Assembly: GCA_964554665.1 (NCBI GenBank)
Contig: CAZKPP010000092.1
Span: 1 to 6,116, forward strand
Source of the DNA: UBA3263 sp964554665
Lineage (GTDB): Bacteria > Bacteroidota > Bacteroidia > Bacteroidales > Muribaculaceae
Reading direction: 5' to 3'
Length of the DNA stretch: 6,116 nucleotides
Every line of letters starts with the position of its first letter. The stretch's first letter is position 1. Of this stretch, positions 1-6,116 are shown piece after piece. The position numbers and the translations under genes were made by a program. The notes below the pieces were generated by a model. That model saw nothing but the letters and a program-made list of their open reading frames with translations, was not told the DNA's origin and did not search any database.

Positions 1-778
1 TGTCGTCGAGATGCTGGCGGTGCATACGCATCGGCACTTCGTAGATCGACGGTGCATCGGCGCTCTGCACAACCGCGTCGGGCGCAACGTTGCAGAACTG
101 CGCGATTTTGGCGCGCATCTCCTGCGGAATATCGTGCTCGGTGCGTAGAACCAACACGTCGGGCTGAATGCCAAGCTGCTGCAGCTGCTTGACGGAGTGT
201 TGGGTGGGCTTGGTTTTGAGCTCCTTGGCGGCACCGAGGAAGGGCACGTAGGTCAGATGTACGCAGCAGGCGTCGTTGCCTAACTCCCAGCGCAACTGGC
301 GAACGGCTTCCAAAAACGGGAGCGATTCAATGTCGCCCACAACGCCGCCGATTTCGGTAATCACGAAGTCGAAGTTGCCGGTTTTGCCGAGCAGCTTTAC
401 GTTGCGCTTGATTTCGTCGGTGATGTGGGGAATAATCTGCACGGTTTTGCCCAGATAGTCGCCCCGGCGTTCCTTGTCGATTACGCTCTGATAAACGCGG
501 CCGGTGGTAATGTTGTTGGCGCGTGAGGTCCTGACGTTGGTGAAACGCTCGTAGTGGCCGAGGTCGAGGTCGGCCTCGTGGCCATCGACTGTAACGTAGC
601 ATTCGCCATGTTCATAGGGGTTTAGCGTCCCCGGGTCGATGTTGATGTAGGGGTCGAATTTCTGGATGGTGACTCTAAAGCCGCGAGCCTTGAGCAAGCA
701 GGCCAGCGACGAGGAAATTATTCCCTTGCCAAGCGACGATACTACGCCGCCGGTAACAAATATATATTTTGTGTTCAC
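1..778 (-). CDS. pyrG: CTP synthase, N-terminal part (runs off left edge)
   Basis: CTP synthase makes CTP from UTP with ATP and glutamine-derived ammonia, the last step of de novo pyrimidine nucleotide synthesis in the cytoplasm. The 259 codons present cover the N-terminal amidoligase domain; the C-terminal glutaminase domain lies outside the window. Visible motifs are the P-loop GGVVSSLGKG (residues 10-19, Lys18), the region DPYINIDPGT (42-51), the metal-site region DLDLGHYERF (70-79), the acidic EIGG-VVGDIES segment (142-152, Glu142) and the UTP/CTP-binding KTKPTQHS (188-195). The start is GTG at 778-776: the frame is open only back to a stop at 803-805 and holds no ATG before the conserved TKYIFVTGG. 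No Shine-Dalgarno sequence is seen. Two residues differ from the family pattern as I recall it: Val146, where Thr is usual in EIGGTVGD, and Lys185, where Gly is usual just before E-x-KTKPTQ. Identification is secure. Confidence 0.97.
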   Translation of the reverse strand, partial: MNTKYIFVTGGVVSSLGKGIISSSLACLLKARGFRVTIQKFDPYINIDPGTLNPYEHGECYVTVDGHEADLDLGHYERFTNVRTSRANNITTGRVYQSVIDKERRGDYLGKTVQIIPHITDEIKRNVKLLGKTGNFDFVITEIGGVVGDIESLPFLEAVRQLRWELGNDACCVHLTYVPFLGAAKELKTKPTQHSVKQLQQLGIQPDVLVLRTEHDIPQEMRAKIAQFCNVAPDAVVQSADAPSIYEVPMRMHRQHLDD

Positions 779-797
779 AATGTGAGAATTTAAGCCG

Positions 798-828
798 CAA
801 AATTACGAAAAAATTCCTGAAAACCAAA
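798..828 (-). promoter_or_regulatory. Bacteroidetes-type promoter for pyrG
   Basis: Read on the minus strand, TTTG (828-825) is followed after 19 bases by TAATTTTG (805-798). This matches the Bacteroidetes primary sigma factor pattern of a -33 TTTG and a -7 TAnnTTTG. Transcription would begin near 793-790, giving a leader of roughly 12-15 bases before the GTG at 778. The position supports that unusual start codon. The match is by eye and the start point is inferred. Confidence 0.7.
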
Positions 829-840
829 ATCGAAAAACCA

Positions 841-881
841 CCCTGTGTTCAGCCCTGTGCGCAGCCTGCGGCGGCAGGGGG
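841..881. repeat. GC-rich stretch with short direct and inverted repeats between divergent promoters
   Basis: In an otherwise AT-rich intergenic region this stretch is strongly GC-rich. CCCTGTG occurs twice (841-847 and 853-859). CGCAG-C-CTGCG forms a tight inverted repeat at 860-870, and CCCTG (853-857) can pair with CAGGG (875-879) around it. It lies between the -33 boxes of the two divergent promoters, so neither primary transcript should contain it if those promoters are right. It is therefore more likely a DNA-level site than an RNA element, but no regulator family is recognisable. Confidence 0.4.
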
Positions 882-906
882 TGAAAATGCCAATAAATGA
901 CCCGGA

Positions 907-919
907 AATTTGTTAAATT
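907..919. promoter_or_regulatory. Small AT inverted repeat over the plus-strand -33 box
   Basis: AATTT-GTT-AAATT is a perfect five-base inverted repeat with a three-base spacer, and it covers the TTTG -33 box at 909-912. AAATTTG also occurs as a direct repeat at 906-912 and 934-940, once in each promoter box. This could be an operator, but short AT palindromes arise easily by chance in such sequence. Confidence 0.25.
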
Positions 920-940
920 CAGAAAGGTTTGCTAAATTTG
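909..940 (+). promoter_or_regulatory. Bacteroidetes-type promoter for the transporter-protease operon
   Basis: TTTG at 909-912 is followed after 20 bases by TAAATTTG at 933-940, a full match to the Bacteroidetes -33/-7 pattern. Transcription would start around 945-948, leaving a leader of about 15-18 bases before the ATG at 963. The leader is AT-rich without a Shine-Dalgarno sequence. No other such promoter was found by eye in front of the two downstream protease genes, so this one probably serves all three genes. Confidence 0.75.
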
Positions 941-962
941 TGGGCGAAATTATAGTTAGAAT

Positions 963-2780
963 ATGAACTACAGCATTTTGGACCTGCTGTGTCTGTTAGG
1001 CGCAGTATGCCTGTTTCTCTATGGCATGAAGGTGATGAGCGAGGGCCTGCAGAAGGTCGCCGGCGATCGCCTTCGCAATATTTTGTCGATAATGACCCGC
1101 AACCGCTTCAGCGGCATGGTTACCGGCATGGTTATTACGGCTCTCATTCAGTCGTCGTCGGCCTCTACGGTGATGATTGTCAGCTTTGTAAATGCCGGTT
1201 TGATGACTCTGTCGCAGGCCATGGCGGTGATTTTCGGCGCCAATGTGGGCACTACGTTCACGGCGTGGGTCATTGCCCTGTTTGGCTTCAAGGTCAACAT
1301 GTCGGCATTCATGCTGCCATTGGTGGGTATTGCGGTTCCGCTGATGTTCACTTCGTCGAGCCGCAACAAGAGCACGGGTGAGTTCCTTATTGGTTTCGCC
1401 TTCCTGTTCATGGGCCTCGACCTGATTTCGAAATATGTTCCCGACCTGCAGGCCAACCCCGAAATGTTTGCGTTCCTGCAGCAATATACTCACTCCGGCT
1501 TCGGCTCGGTTCTGATTTTCGCGCTTGTGGGCTGCCTGCTCACAATGGTTATCCAGTCGTCGGCGGCAACCTTTGCCATAGCGTTGATTATGTGTGCCAA
1601 AGGCTGGATTACGTTTGACCTGGCATGTGCCATCGTTCTCGGCGCCAACCTCGGAACCTGTATCACCCCCGTGCTGGCATCGCTCAGCGGCAATGTCGGG
1701 GCCAAGCGCACGGCTATGGGCCACGTGCTGTTCAACGTCTTGGGCCTGGTTTGGATGCTGCCGGTGTTCTTTCCGTTTGTCAGCATGATCGAGTGGCTCA
1801 CTTCGGCCATAGGCCAGGGCGACCCCACGCAGCTCTATCACTACGTTACCCACATCGAACAGACCGACCCCGAGGTTTATAACCACCTGTTTGACAACTC
1901 GCTGCCAACGACCCACCATGTTATCCGCCAGATTGCGGCCATGCAGATTTCGGTGAGCTTCGGCATGTCGCTGTTCCATACCGTATACAAGCTCATCAAC
2001 GGCTCGCTGATGATTTGGTTTACAGGCTTCTATGTTAAGGCGGTTGAATATTTCATCCCCTCGAAGACTCAGGACGAGGAATTCTCGCTCAAGTATATCG
2101 GCTCGAACCGCATCAGCGCTTCGGAACTCAATATCGTACAGGTCGAAAAAGAGGTGGCAGTCTTTGCCCAGCGCGTTGACCGCATGCTCGGCATGGCCCA
2201 GCAACTGCTCCACGTCAATGCCAAGACCAAGGAGTTCAACCAGCTTTATTCGCGCCTGGAGAAATATGAGGACATTTCCGACCGCATGGAACGCGAAATC
2301 GCCGATTTCCTCAACCGCACGGCTCAGGGCCGTTTGTCAAACGATGGCAAACTGCGCGTTTCCGCCCTGTTTAACATCAACTCCGAAATCGAGTCGATAG
2401 GCGACGGCTGCAATAACTTCGGCCGCGTGCTGTCGCGCAAACAGGAGGTTAACGTTCATTTCTCCGACCTGATAAAAGATAACATCGACCAGATGTTCGT
2501 TTTGGTCAGCGAGGCGATGAACGGCATGATTACGATGCTCAACGGAATCGAGAGCGTGCGCGAGGAGCAACTGCTCAACGCCTATAATAAGGAACGCGAA
2601 ATCAACAACCTGCGCAATCAGCTCCGCGCCAAAAACGTTGAGAACATCAACAACGGCCTCTACGACTATCAGGCCGGCATCTTCTATATGGACGCCGTGG
2701 CCGACCTGGAAAAAGTAGGTGACTATATTATTAACGTTGTGGACACCATCCGCGACTCTATGACCAAGAAATTATCATGA
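963..2780 (+). CDS. Na+/phosphate cotransporter family protein with PhoU-like C-terminal domain
   Basis: This is a 605-residue inner-membrane protein of the NptA/YjbB type, predicted to move inorganic phosphate with sodium. The membrane part (about residues 5-360) holds the two inverted Na/Pi-cotransporter repeats. Each has a Q-S-S motif (QSSSAST at 63-69, QSSAAT at 198-203) followed by a G-A-N-x-G-T motif (92-97 and 227-232). Residues about 390-600 form a soluble helical PhoU-like domain with E-x-x-x-D signatures at 436-440, 477-481 and 583-587; PhoU domains bind metal clusters and regulate phosphate handling. The length fits the PhoU-fused branch of the family. ATG 963 is the only plausible start: an in-frame TAG lies at 957-959, and the next Met falls at the end of the first membrane helix. 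The stop overlaps the next gene's start by four bases. Fusion to PhoU suggests phosphate homeostasis, although some relatives export phosphate. Confidence 0.93.
   Translation: MNYSILDLLCLLGAVCLFLYGMKVMSEGLQKVAGDRLRNILSIMTRNRFSGMVTGMVITALIQSSSASTVMIVSFVNAGLMTLSQAMAVIFGANVGTTFTAWVIALFGFKVNMSAFMLPLVGIAVPLMFTSSSRNKSTGEFLIGFAFLFMGLDLISKYVPDLQANPEMFAFLQQYTHSGFGSVLIFALVGCLLTMVIQSSAATFAIALIMCAKGWITFDLACAIVLGANLGTCITPVLASLSGNVGAKRTAMGHVLFNVLGLVWMLPVFFPFVSMIEWLTSAIGQGDPTQLYHYVTHIEQTDPEVYNHLFDNSLPTTHHVIRQIAAMQISVSFGMSLFHTVYKLINGSLMIWFTGFYVKAVEYFIPSKTQDEEFSLKYIGSNRISASELNIVQVEKEVAVFAQRVDRMLGMAQQLLHVNAKTKEFNQLYSRLEKYEDISDRMEREIADFLNRTAQGRLSNDGKLRVSALFNINSEIESIGDGCNNFGRVLSRKQEVNVHFSDLIKDNIDQMFVLVSEAMNGMITMLNGIESVREEQLLNAYNKEREINNLRNQLRAKNVENINNGLYDYQAGIFYMDAVADLEKVGDYIINVVDTIRDSMTKKLS
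2777..2780 (+). other. ATGA stop-start overlap joining transporter and first protease
   Basis: The ATG of the protease (2777-2779) shares bases with the TGA of the transporter (2778-2780). No Shine-Dalgarno sequence precedes it. This is the classic arrangement for translational coupling by re-initiating ribosomes and shows that the two genes are on one transcript. Confidence 0.85.
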
Positions 2781-5128
2781 AACTACGCCTTTCGGCACTC
2801 CTTGCAACCTTAATGCCGCTTCTGGCTCAGGCCGAAGTGCTCACTCCGGCCGAAGCTCTCGGTCGCGCGGCTGAAAGCCTGCCCGCAACCGTTTCCGCAT
2901 CGCGCCGGGCTGCCGCGCGCCTCAACTCCGAGCCGCTGCTGACCATCGGCGCTGCCGAGCCCGAAGTTTATGTTTTCGGCTCCGTTGCCGGCGGCCTTGT
3001 CGTGGCTTCCGCCGAAAGCGAAACCGCGCCCCTGCTCGGCTATTCCGAATTTTATGTCGAGGGAAGCGAGCTGCCCCCGGCGCTGGAATGGATGGTAGAG
3101 CAGTATGGCCGCGAAATCAACGCCCTCCGCGCAGGCGACGTTATTGAGCGCAAGGTGCGCCGCGATGCCAAAACTGACTATGCTGCCATAGCCCCGATTT
3201 GTAAGACCACCTGGAACCAGACCAAGCCTTATTGCTACGATTGCCCGGTTATCGGCGATTATTATTGCGTTACCGGCTGCGTGGCAACCGCTATGGCCCA
3301 GGTGCTCAAAACCTACGAATATCCCGCCAAGTGCTCCGGCGGCACCTTCTCCTATCGCTGGTCTAACGGCAACAAGGATTTGAGCAAGAACTTCAACAAT
3401 GTTACCCTCGACTGGGCAAATATGCTCGATAGCTACCCCTCGTCGCCGAGCACCACTCTGGCAACCAGCAAGGCCGTGGCTAACCTGATGAGTGCCCTCG
3501 GCTACGCTTCGCAGATGAACTATAGCACGAGCAGCTCCGGCACCAACGGCGCATATTGCGCAGAAGGCCTGGTACGCAATTTCGGCTATGACTATAATCT
3601 TCAGTACCACGAGCGCAGCTGGTATGACCTGGCCGACTGGAACAAAAAGGTTTATGACGAAATCGCCGCAGGTCATCCGGTCTACTACGACGGCCTAAAC
3701 CTTAAGGAAAAAGTTGGCCACGCGTTTGTTATCGACGGCTATCAGGCCAATGGCTATTTCCACGTTAACTGGGGCTGGGGAGGCCAGCTCAACGGCTATT
3801 TCCTGCTTACGGCCCTCGACCCGGACGGCGAGCAGGGCGTCGGCGGCTCATCGGGCGGCTACAGCGACGGCTGCGCCGCGATTTTCAATATGAATCCCGG
3901 CCAGACCATGACTGCGGCTACCGCGCCCCTGACCCTCTATTGTTCGGAACCGCTGAAAGCCCCCTCGACGTCGATTAAGCTCGGCGGCACGTTCGCCGAC
4001 GCTATGGTAATCTACAATTATTGCCCGTTTGTGATGCCCGAAGCATGGATTGTGTTGCGCTTTGCCGATGAAGCGGGCAACGAGTATTATTCGAGCGCTG
4101 TTTCGGGTCTGGATAATATGCCGGTACTCTCCGGCCTTGGCGGTGACGTGGGTTTAACTATTCCCAGTAATCTGCACGAAGGGGTTTACACCGTATCGCG
4201 CGTGGCTTATAATCCTAACACTGATGAGTTCTATGAACTCTTCTACGACTTCGGCGTGGCTTCGAAGCTGACCGCGGAGGTTAAGGGCACAAATATTACT
4301 TTCAGCAAATATGTTGAACCTATCGAGGGCACGATGTTTTTCGACAACGTCACCTTCCCTTCGGAAATTTATTTCGACGAGCCTTTTCAAATTACCTCGG
4401 AATTCTATAACGTAACCGACAACGATTATACCGGCCGCCTCTACCTGGATTTCTATAAAAAAGGCACCTCTCAGCTGATTCTGAGCTACAGCACCGTTGA
4501 GCTTACCTTGCCCGCGATGACCTACATGAGTTTTAACCCGACCGCCTCGATTGAAACCGGGGCTATTGAACCGGGCGAGTACACCATCTGCCTGAGCTGC
4601 GACGATGAATCGGTGATGTCCGAAACCAAGGACGTGGTAATCAAATACCGCGCCTCCGTGGTTCAAGGCTCGAATTTCGAGTGCACCTCAACCGATATGT
4701 CGGGCATCGGCTTTAAAGTTGACCTGACCGCCCTGAATTCCAACTATTCCGGCATGGTTGCGTTCGCAATTGCCAAAACCAAGAACTCGCCGGTGCTCTG
4801 GAGCGACAAGTTCAACATCAATATTCCCGCCGGCCAGACCGTTACCAAAACCTACACCGACATTGACCTTTCGTCCAAACTTACCGCCGGCACCAACTAT
4901 ATCGTTTATGGCCTCTACGTTGATGAAAGCGGCAAGAGTGTAAACCTCGATGGCGAATCGAAGGTTTCGTTCACCGCAACCGCCGAGCAGGTAGGCATTG
5001 AACCCATCAGCACAGAAAGCGAGAAATCAGAATACTTTGACTTGTCGGGCCGCCGCGTAAAGAATGCGTCGACCGGCATATATATCCGCCGCAAAGGCAC
5101 AAATACACAAACCATTCAAATCCGATAA
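2777..5128 (+). CDS. Secreted C10-family (streptopain-like) cysteine protease, complete
   Basis: This 783-residue exported protease precursor starts with a signal peptide (1-19, likely cleaved after A-Q-A). A streptopain inhibitor-type propeptide follows (about 21-130, with SAESE and LLGYS). The C10 catalytic domain spans about 132-375: catalytic Cys168 in GCVATAMAQ, His315 in GHAFVIDGY, and the N-W-G-W-G-G motif at 331-336. Residues about 380-735 look like two or three beta-sandwich, immunoglobulin-like modules, here not assigned to named families. The tail (751-783, with YFDLSGRRV and GIYI) resembles the short C-terminal sorting-tail motif of Bacteroidales secreted proteins, so surface or extracellular location is likely. 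Streptopain itself is about 400 residues, so the long C-terminal extension is the Bacteroidetes style. An extra Cys cluster (153, 156, 164) precedes the active Cys. Family assignment is firm; substrate is unknown. Confidence 0.93.
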   Translation: MKLRLSALLATLMPLLAQAEVLTPAEALGRAAESLPATVSASRRAAARLNSEPLLTIGAAEPEVYVFGSVAGGLVVASAESETAPLLGYSEFYVEGSELPPALEWMVEQYGREINALRAGDVIERKVRRDAKTDYAAIAPICKTTWNQTKPYCYDCPVIGDYYCVTGCVATAMAQVLKTYEYPAKCSGGTFSYRWSNGNKDLSKNFNNVTLDWANMLDSYPSSPSTTLATSKAVANLMSALGYASQMNYSTSSSGTNGAYCAEGLVRNFGYDYNLQYHERSWYDLADWNKKVYDEIAAGHPVYYDGLNLKEKVGHAFVIDGYQANGYFHVNWGWGGQLNGYFLLTALDPDGEQGVGGSSGGYSDGCAAIFNMNPGQTMTAATAPLTLYCSEPLKAPSTSIKLGGTFADAMVIYNYCPFVMPEAWIVLRFADEAGNEYYSSAVSGLDNMPVLSGLGGDVGLTIPSNLHEGVYTVSRVAYNPNTDEFYELFYDFGVASKLTAEVKGTNITFSKYVEPIEGTMFFDNVTFPSEIYFDEPFQITSEFYNVTDNDYTGRLYLDFYKKGTSQLILSYSTVELTLPAMTYMSFNPTASIETGAIEPGEYTICLSCDDESVMSETKDVVIKYRASVVQGSNFECTSTDMSGIGFKVDLTALNSNYSGMVAFAIAKTKNSPVLWSDKFNINIPAGQTVTKTYTDIDLSSKLTAGTNYIVYGLYVDESGKSVNLDGESKVSFTATAEQVGIEPISTESEKSEYFDLSGRRVKNASTGIYIRRKGTNTQTIQIR
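3296..3325 (+). repeat. 30-base block identical to 5642-5671 (copy 1)
   Basis: These bases encode A-Q-V-L-K-T-Y-E-Y-P just after the catalytic Cys of the first protease. They are identical, base for base, to 5642-5671 in the second protease. Flanking bases differ on both sides. The perfect match includes third codon positions, which indicates recent duplication or gene conversion. Confidence 0.9.
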
Positions 5129-5131
5129 ATG
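5126..5131 (+). other. TAAATG zero-gap junction between the two protease genes
   Basis: The TAA of the first protease (5126-5128) is followed directly by the ATG of the second (5129-5131). There is no room for a terminator or promoter in the gap and no Shine-Dalgarno sequence, so the second protease is almost certainly translated from the same transcript. Confidence 0.85.
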
Positions 5132-6116
5132 AAACGACTACTGATCGTAACTCTGGCCGCGATGGCCACTGTTGGCGCAAGCGCCGAGCTACTCGACCCG
5201 TCGGCAGCCCTTGAGCGCGCTCTGGAGCAGATTCCGTCGGCGCCGGTGCGCCGAGCAATGCGCTCCGCCTATACAACACCGCTGAAAACCGTGGCCCTGC
5301 ACTCGCAGGAGGCCGAACTCTATGTGTTTGGCGCTCCCAACGGCCTGATGCTTGTCAGCGCCGAAAGCGAAACCCCCGCACTGTTAGGCTACTCCGATAA
5401 CTACGAGCAGGGCCGGCCACTGCCCCCGGCTATGGAAATGATGATGGAGGCCTACGCCGCCGAAATCGCCGCTGCCCGCGCCGGCAACGTGGCCAAAACC
5501 GCATCTGCCGGCTCGCGCGCCGACTATGGCGAAATCGCCCCGATTTGCAAAACCACCTGGGACCAGGGCGCACCCTATAACAGCCTTCTCCCCACCGTCG
5601 ACGGCCGTGCAACCGTTACCGGCTGCGTGGCCACGGCTATCGCCCAGGTGCTCAAAACCTACGAATATCCCACAACCGGCACCGGCGGCGTTTACTCATA
5701 CCTGTGGCGCGCCGGCAATAAATACCTGAGCCTCAACTACGACGAAATTACCTTCGACTGGGCGAATATGCTTGATAGCTACGCCGCCAACGGCAGTAAT
5801 CCCGCCGTTAACAAAACCGCCGTTGCAACGCTGATGCAGGCGTGTGGCTACGCAGCCGACATGAGCTACGGCGTTGAGGCATCCGGCGCCAACGGCCACA
5901 CTCTGGCCTGCGGTCTGGTGCGCAATTTCGGCTACGACCCCACGCTGCAATATCTTGAGCGCCGCTTCTTCTCGCTCGAAGAGTGGATTGCAAAGGTTTA
6001 TGGCGAGCTTGCAGCCGGTCATCCTGTATATTACGACGGCGTTTCGATCAACAACGAGGGCCATGCCTTTGTTGTCGACGGCTATCGCGGCGACGGCTTC
6101 TTCCACCTCAACTGGG
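5129..6116 (+). CDS. Second secreted C10-family cysteine protease, 5' part (runs off right edge)
   Basis: The 329 complete codons here read as a paralogue of the preceding gene. A signal peptide (1-19, likely cleaved after A-S-A) is followed by a streptopain inhibitor-type propeptide (about 21-125, with LYVFGAPNG, SAESE and LLGYS). The catalytic domain begins near residue 130: catalytic Cys166 sits in VTGCVATAIAQ and His312 in GHAFVVDGY. The window ends at F-H-L-N-W, inside the N-W-G-W-G-G motif. The start at 5129 follows the previous stop without a gap and gives a clean signal peptide. Around the catalytic Cys the two paralogues align without gaps over 54 residues. The three Cys residues that surround the first protease's active site are Asn151, Leu154 and Thr162 here. 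All catalytic residues visible are intact, so it is likely active. Whether it carries the same C-terminal beta modules and tail cannot be seen. Confidence 0.93.
   Translation, partial: MKRLLIVTLAAMATVGASAELLDPSAALERALEQIPSAPVRRAMRSAYTTPLKTVALHSQEAELYVFGAPNGLMLVSAESETPALLGYSDNYEQGRPLPPAMEMMMEAYAAEIAAARAGNVAKTASAGSRADYGEIAPICKTTWDQGAPYNSLLPTVDGRATVTGCVATAIAQVLKTYEYPTTGTGGVYSYLWRAGNKYLSLNYDEITFDWANMLDSYAANGSNPAVNKTAVATLMQACGYAADMSYGVEASGANGHTLACGLVRNFGYDPTLQYLERRFFSLEEWIAKVYGELAAGHPVYYDGVSINNEGHAFVVDGYRGDGFFHLNW
5642..5671 (+). repeat. 30-base block identical to 3296-3325 (copy 2)
   Basis: This is the second copy of the perfect 30-base match between the paralogous proteases, again just downstream of the catalytic Cys codon (5624-5626). 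Close but imperfect matches continue elsewhere, for example the segments encoding D-W-A-N-M-L-D-S-Y near 3412 and 5758. Confidence 0.9.

Noticed and set aside
327..602. A 91-codon minus-strand ATG frame inside pyrG
   Set aside because: It lies in a different frame from the CTP synthase reading, which has every expected motif. The translation is low-complexity and Arg-rich.
853..881. Possible rho-independent terminator in the intergenic region
   Set aside because: The pairing is weak with a large loop, no U-run follows on either strand, and both flanking genes point away from it, so there is nothing to terminate.
779..962. Riboswitch, tRNA or small RNA between the divergent genes
   Set aside because: The predicted leaders are too short for a riboswitch, and no tRNA-like arms or family motif could be traced.
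1149..1658. Nucleotide repeat within the transporter (the two Q-S-S and G-A-N-x-G-T segments)
   Set aside because: This is the ancient internal duplication typical of the Na/Pi cotransporter family, not a recent repeat.
996..2213. A 405-codon open frame on the minus strand inside the transporter gene
   Set aside because: It is fully antisense to a secure gene. The translation is rich in His, Arg, Gln and Ala with no recognisable domain. The open frame follows from the GC-rich codon use of the sense strand.
2810..3676. A 288-codon minus-strand open frame inside the first protease gene
   Set aside because: It is antisense to the propeptide and catalytic domain, whose motifs are unambiguous. 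It has no start signal or domain and is a shadow frame.

Overview
The window looks like part of a Bacteroidales chromosome, probably a gut lineage such as Muribaculaceae or Prevotellaceae. Four things point there: the two matches to the Bacteroidetes promoter pattern (TTTG, about 19-20 bases, TAnnTTTG), the lack of Shine-Dalgarno sequences before every start, a CTP synthase of Bacteroidetes type, and C10 (streptopain-like) proteases with a secretion-tail-like C-terminus. Family-level placement is an impression from sequence style and was not tested.

Layout. Bases 1-778 (minus strand) hold the N-terminal 259 codons of CTP synthase (pyrG), which runs off the left edge. Bases 779-962 are a divergent intergenic region. 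It has one Bacteroidetes-type promoter facing each way, and a GC-rich, repeat-bearing stretch sits between the two -33 boxes. From 963 to the right edge three genes follow on the plus strand with no gaps: a Na+/phosphate cotransporter with a PhoU-like tail (963-2780), a complete secreted C10 cysteine protease (2777-5128), and a second, paralogous C10 protease (5129 to past 6116). The latter is cut one and a third codons into its N-W-G-W-G-G motif.

How the genes work together. pyrG is a housekeeping gene for pyrimidine nucleotide synthesis and is transcribed away from the rest. The three plus-strand genes look like one operon. The transporter stop and the first protease start overlap by four bases (ATGA), and the second protease begins on the base after the first one's stop (TAAATG). 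Both proteases carry a signal peptide, a streptopain-type inhibitory propeptide and the catalytic Cys and His, so both should be exported as latent zymogens. A functional link between phosphate uptake and proteolysis is suggested only by this tight packing.

The window shows no RNA gene, insertion sequence, CRISPR array or convincing terminator, and I did not find a clearly undescribed system. The points most worth a second look are the transporter-protease coupling, the recent tandem protease duplication, and a cysteine cluster beside the active site that only the first protease has.
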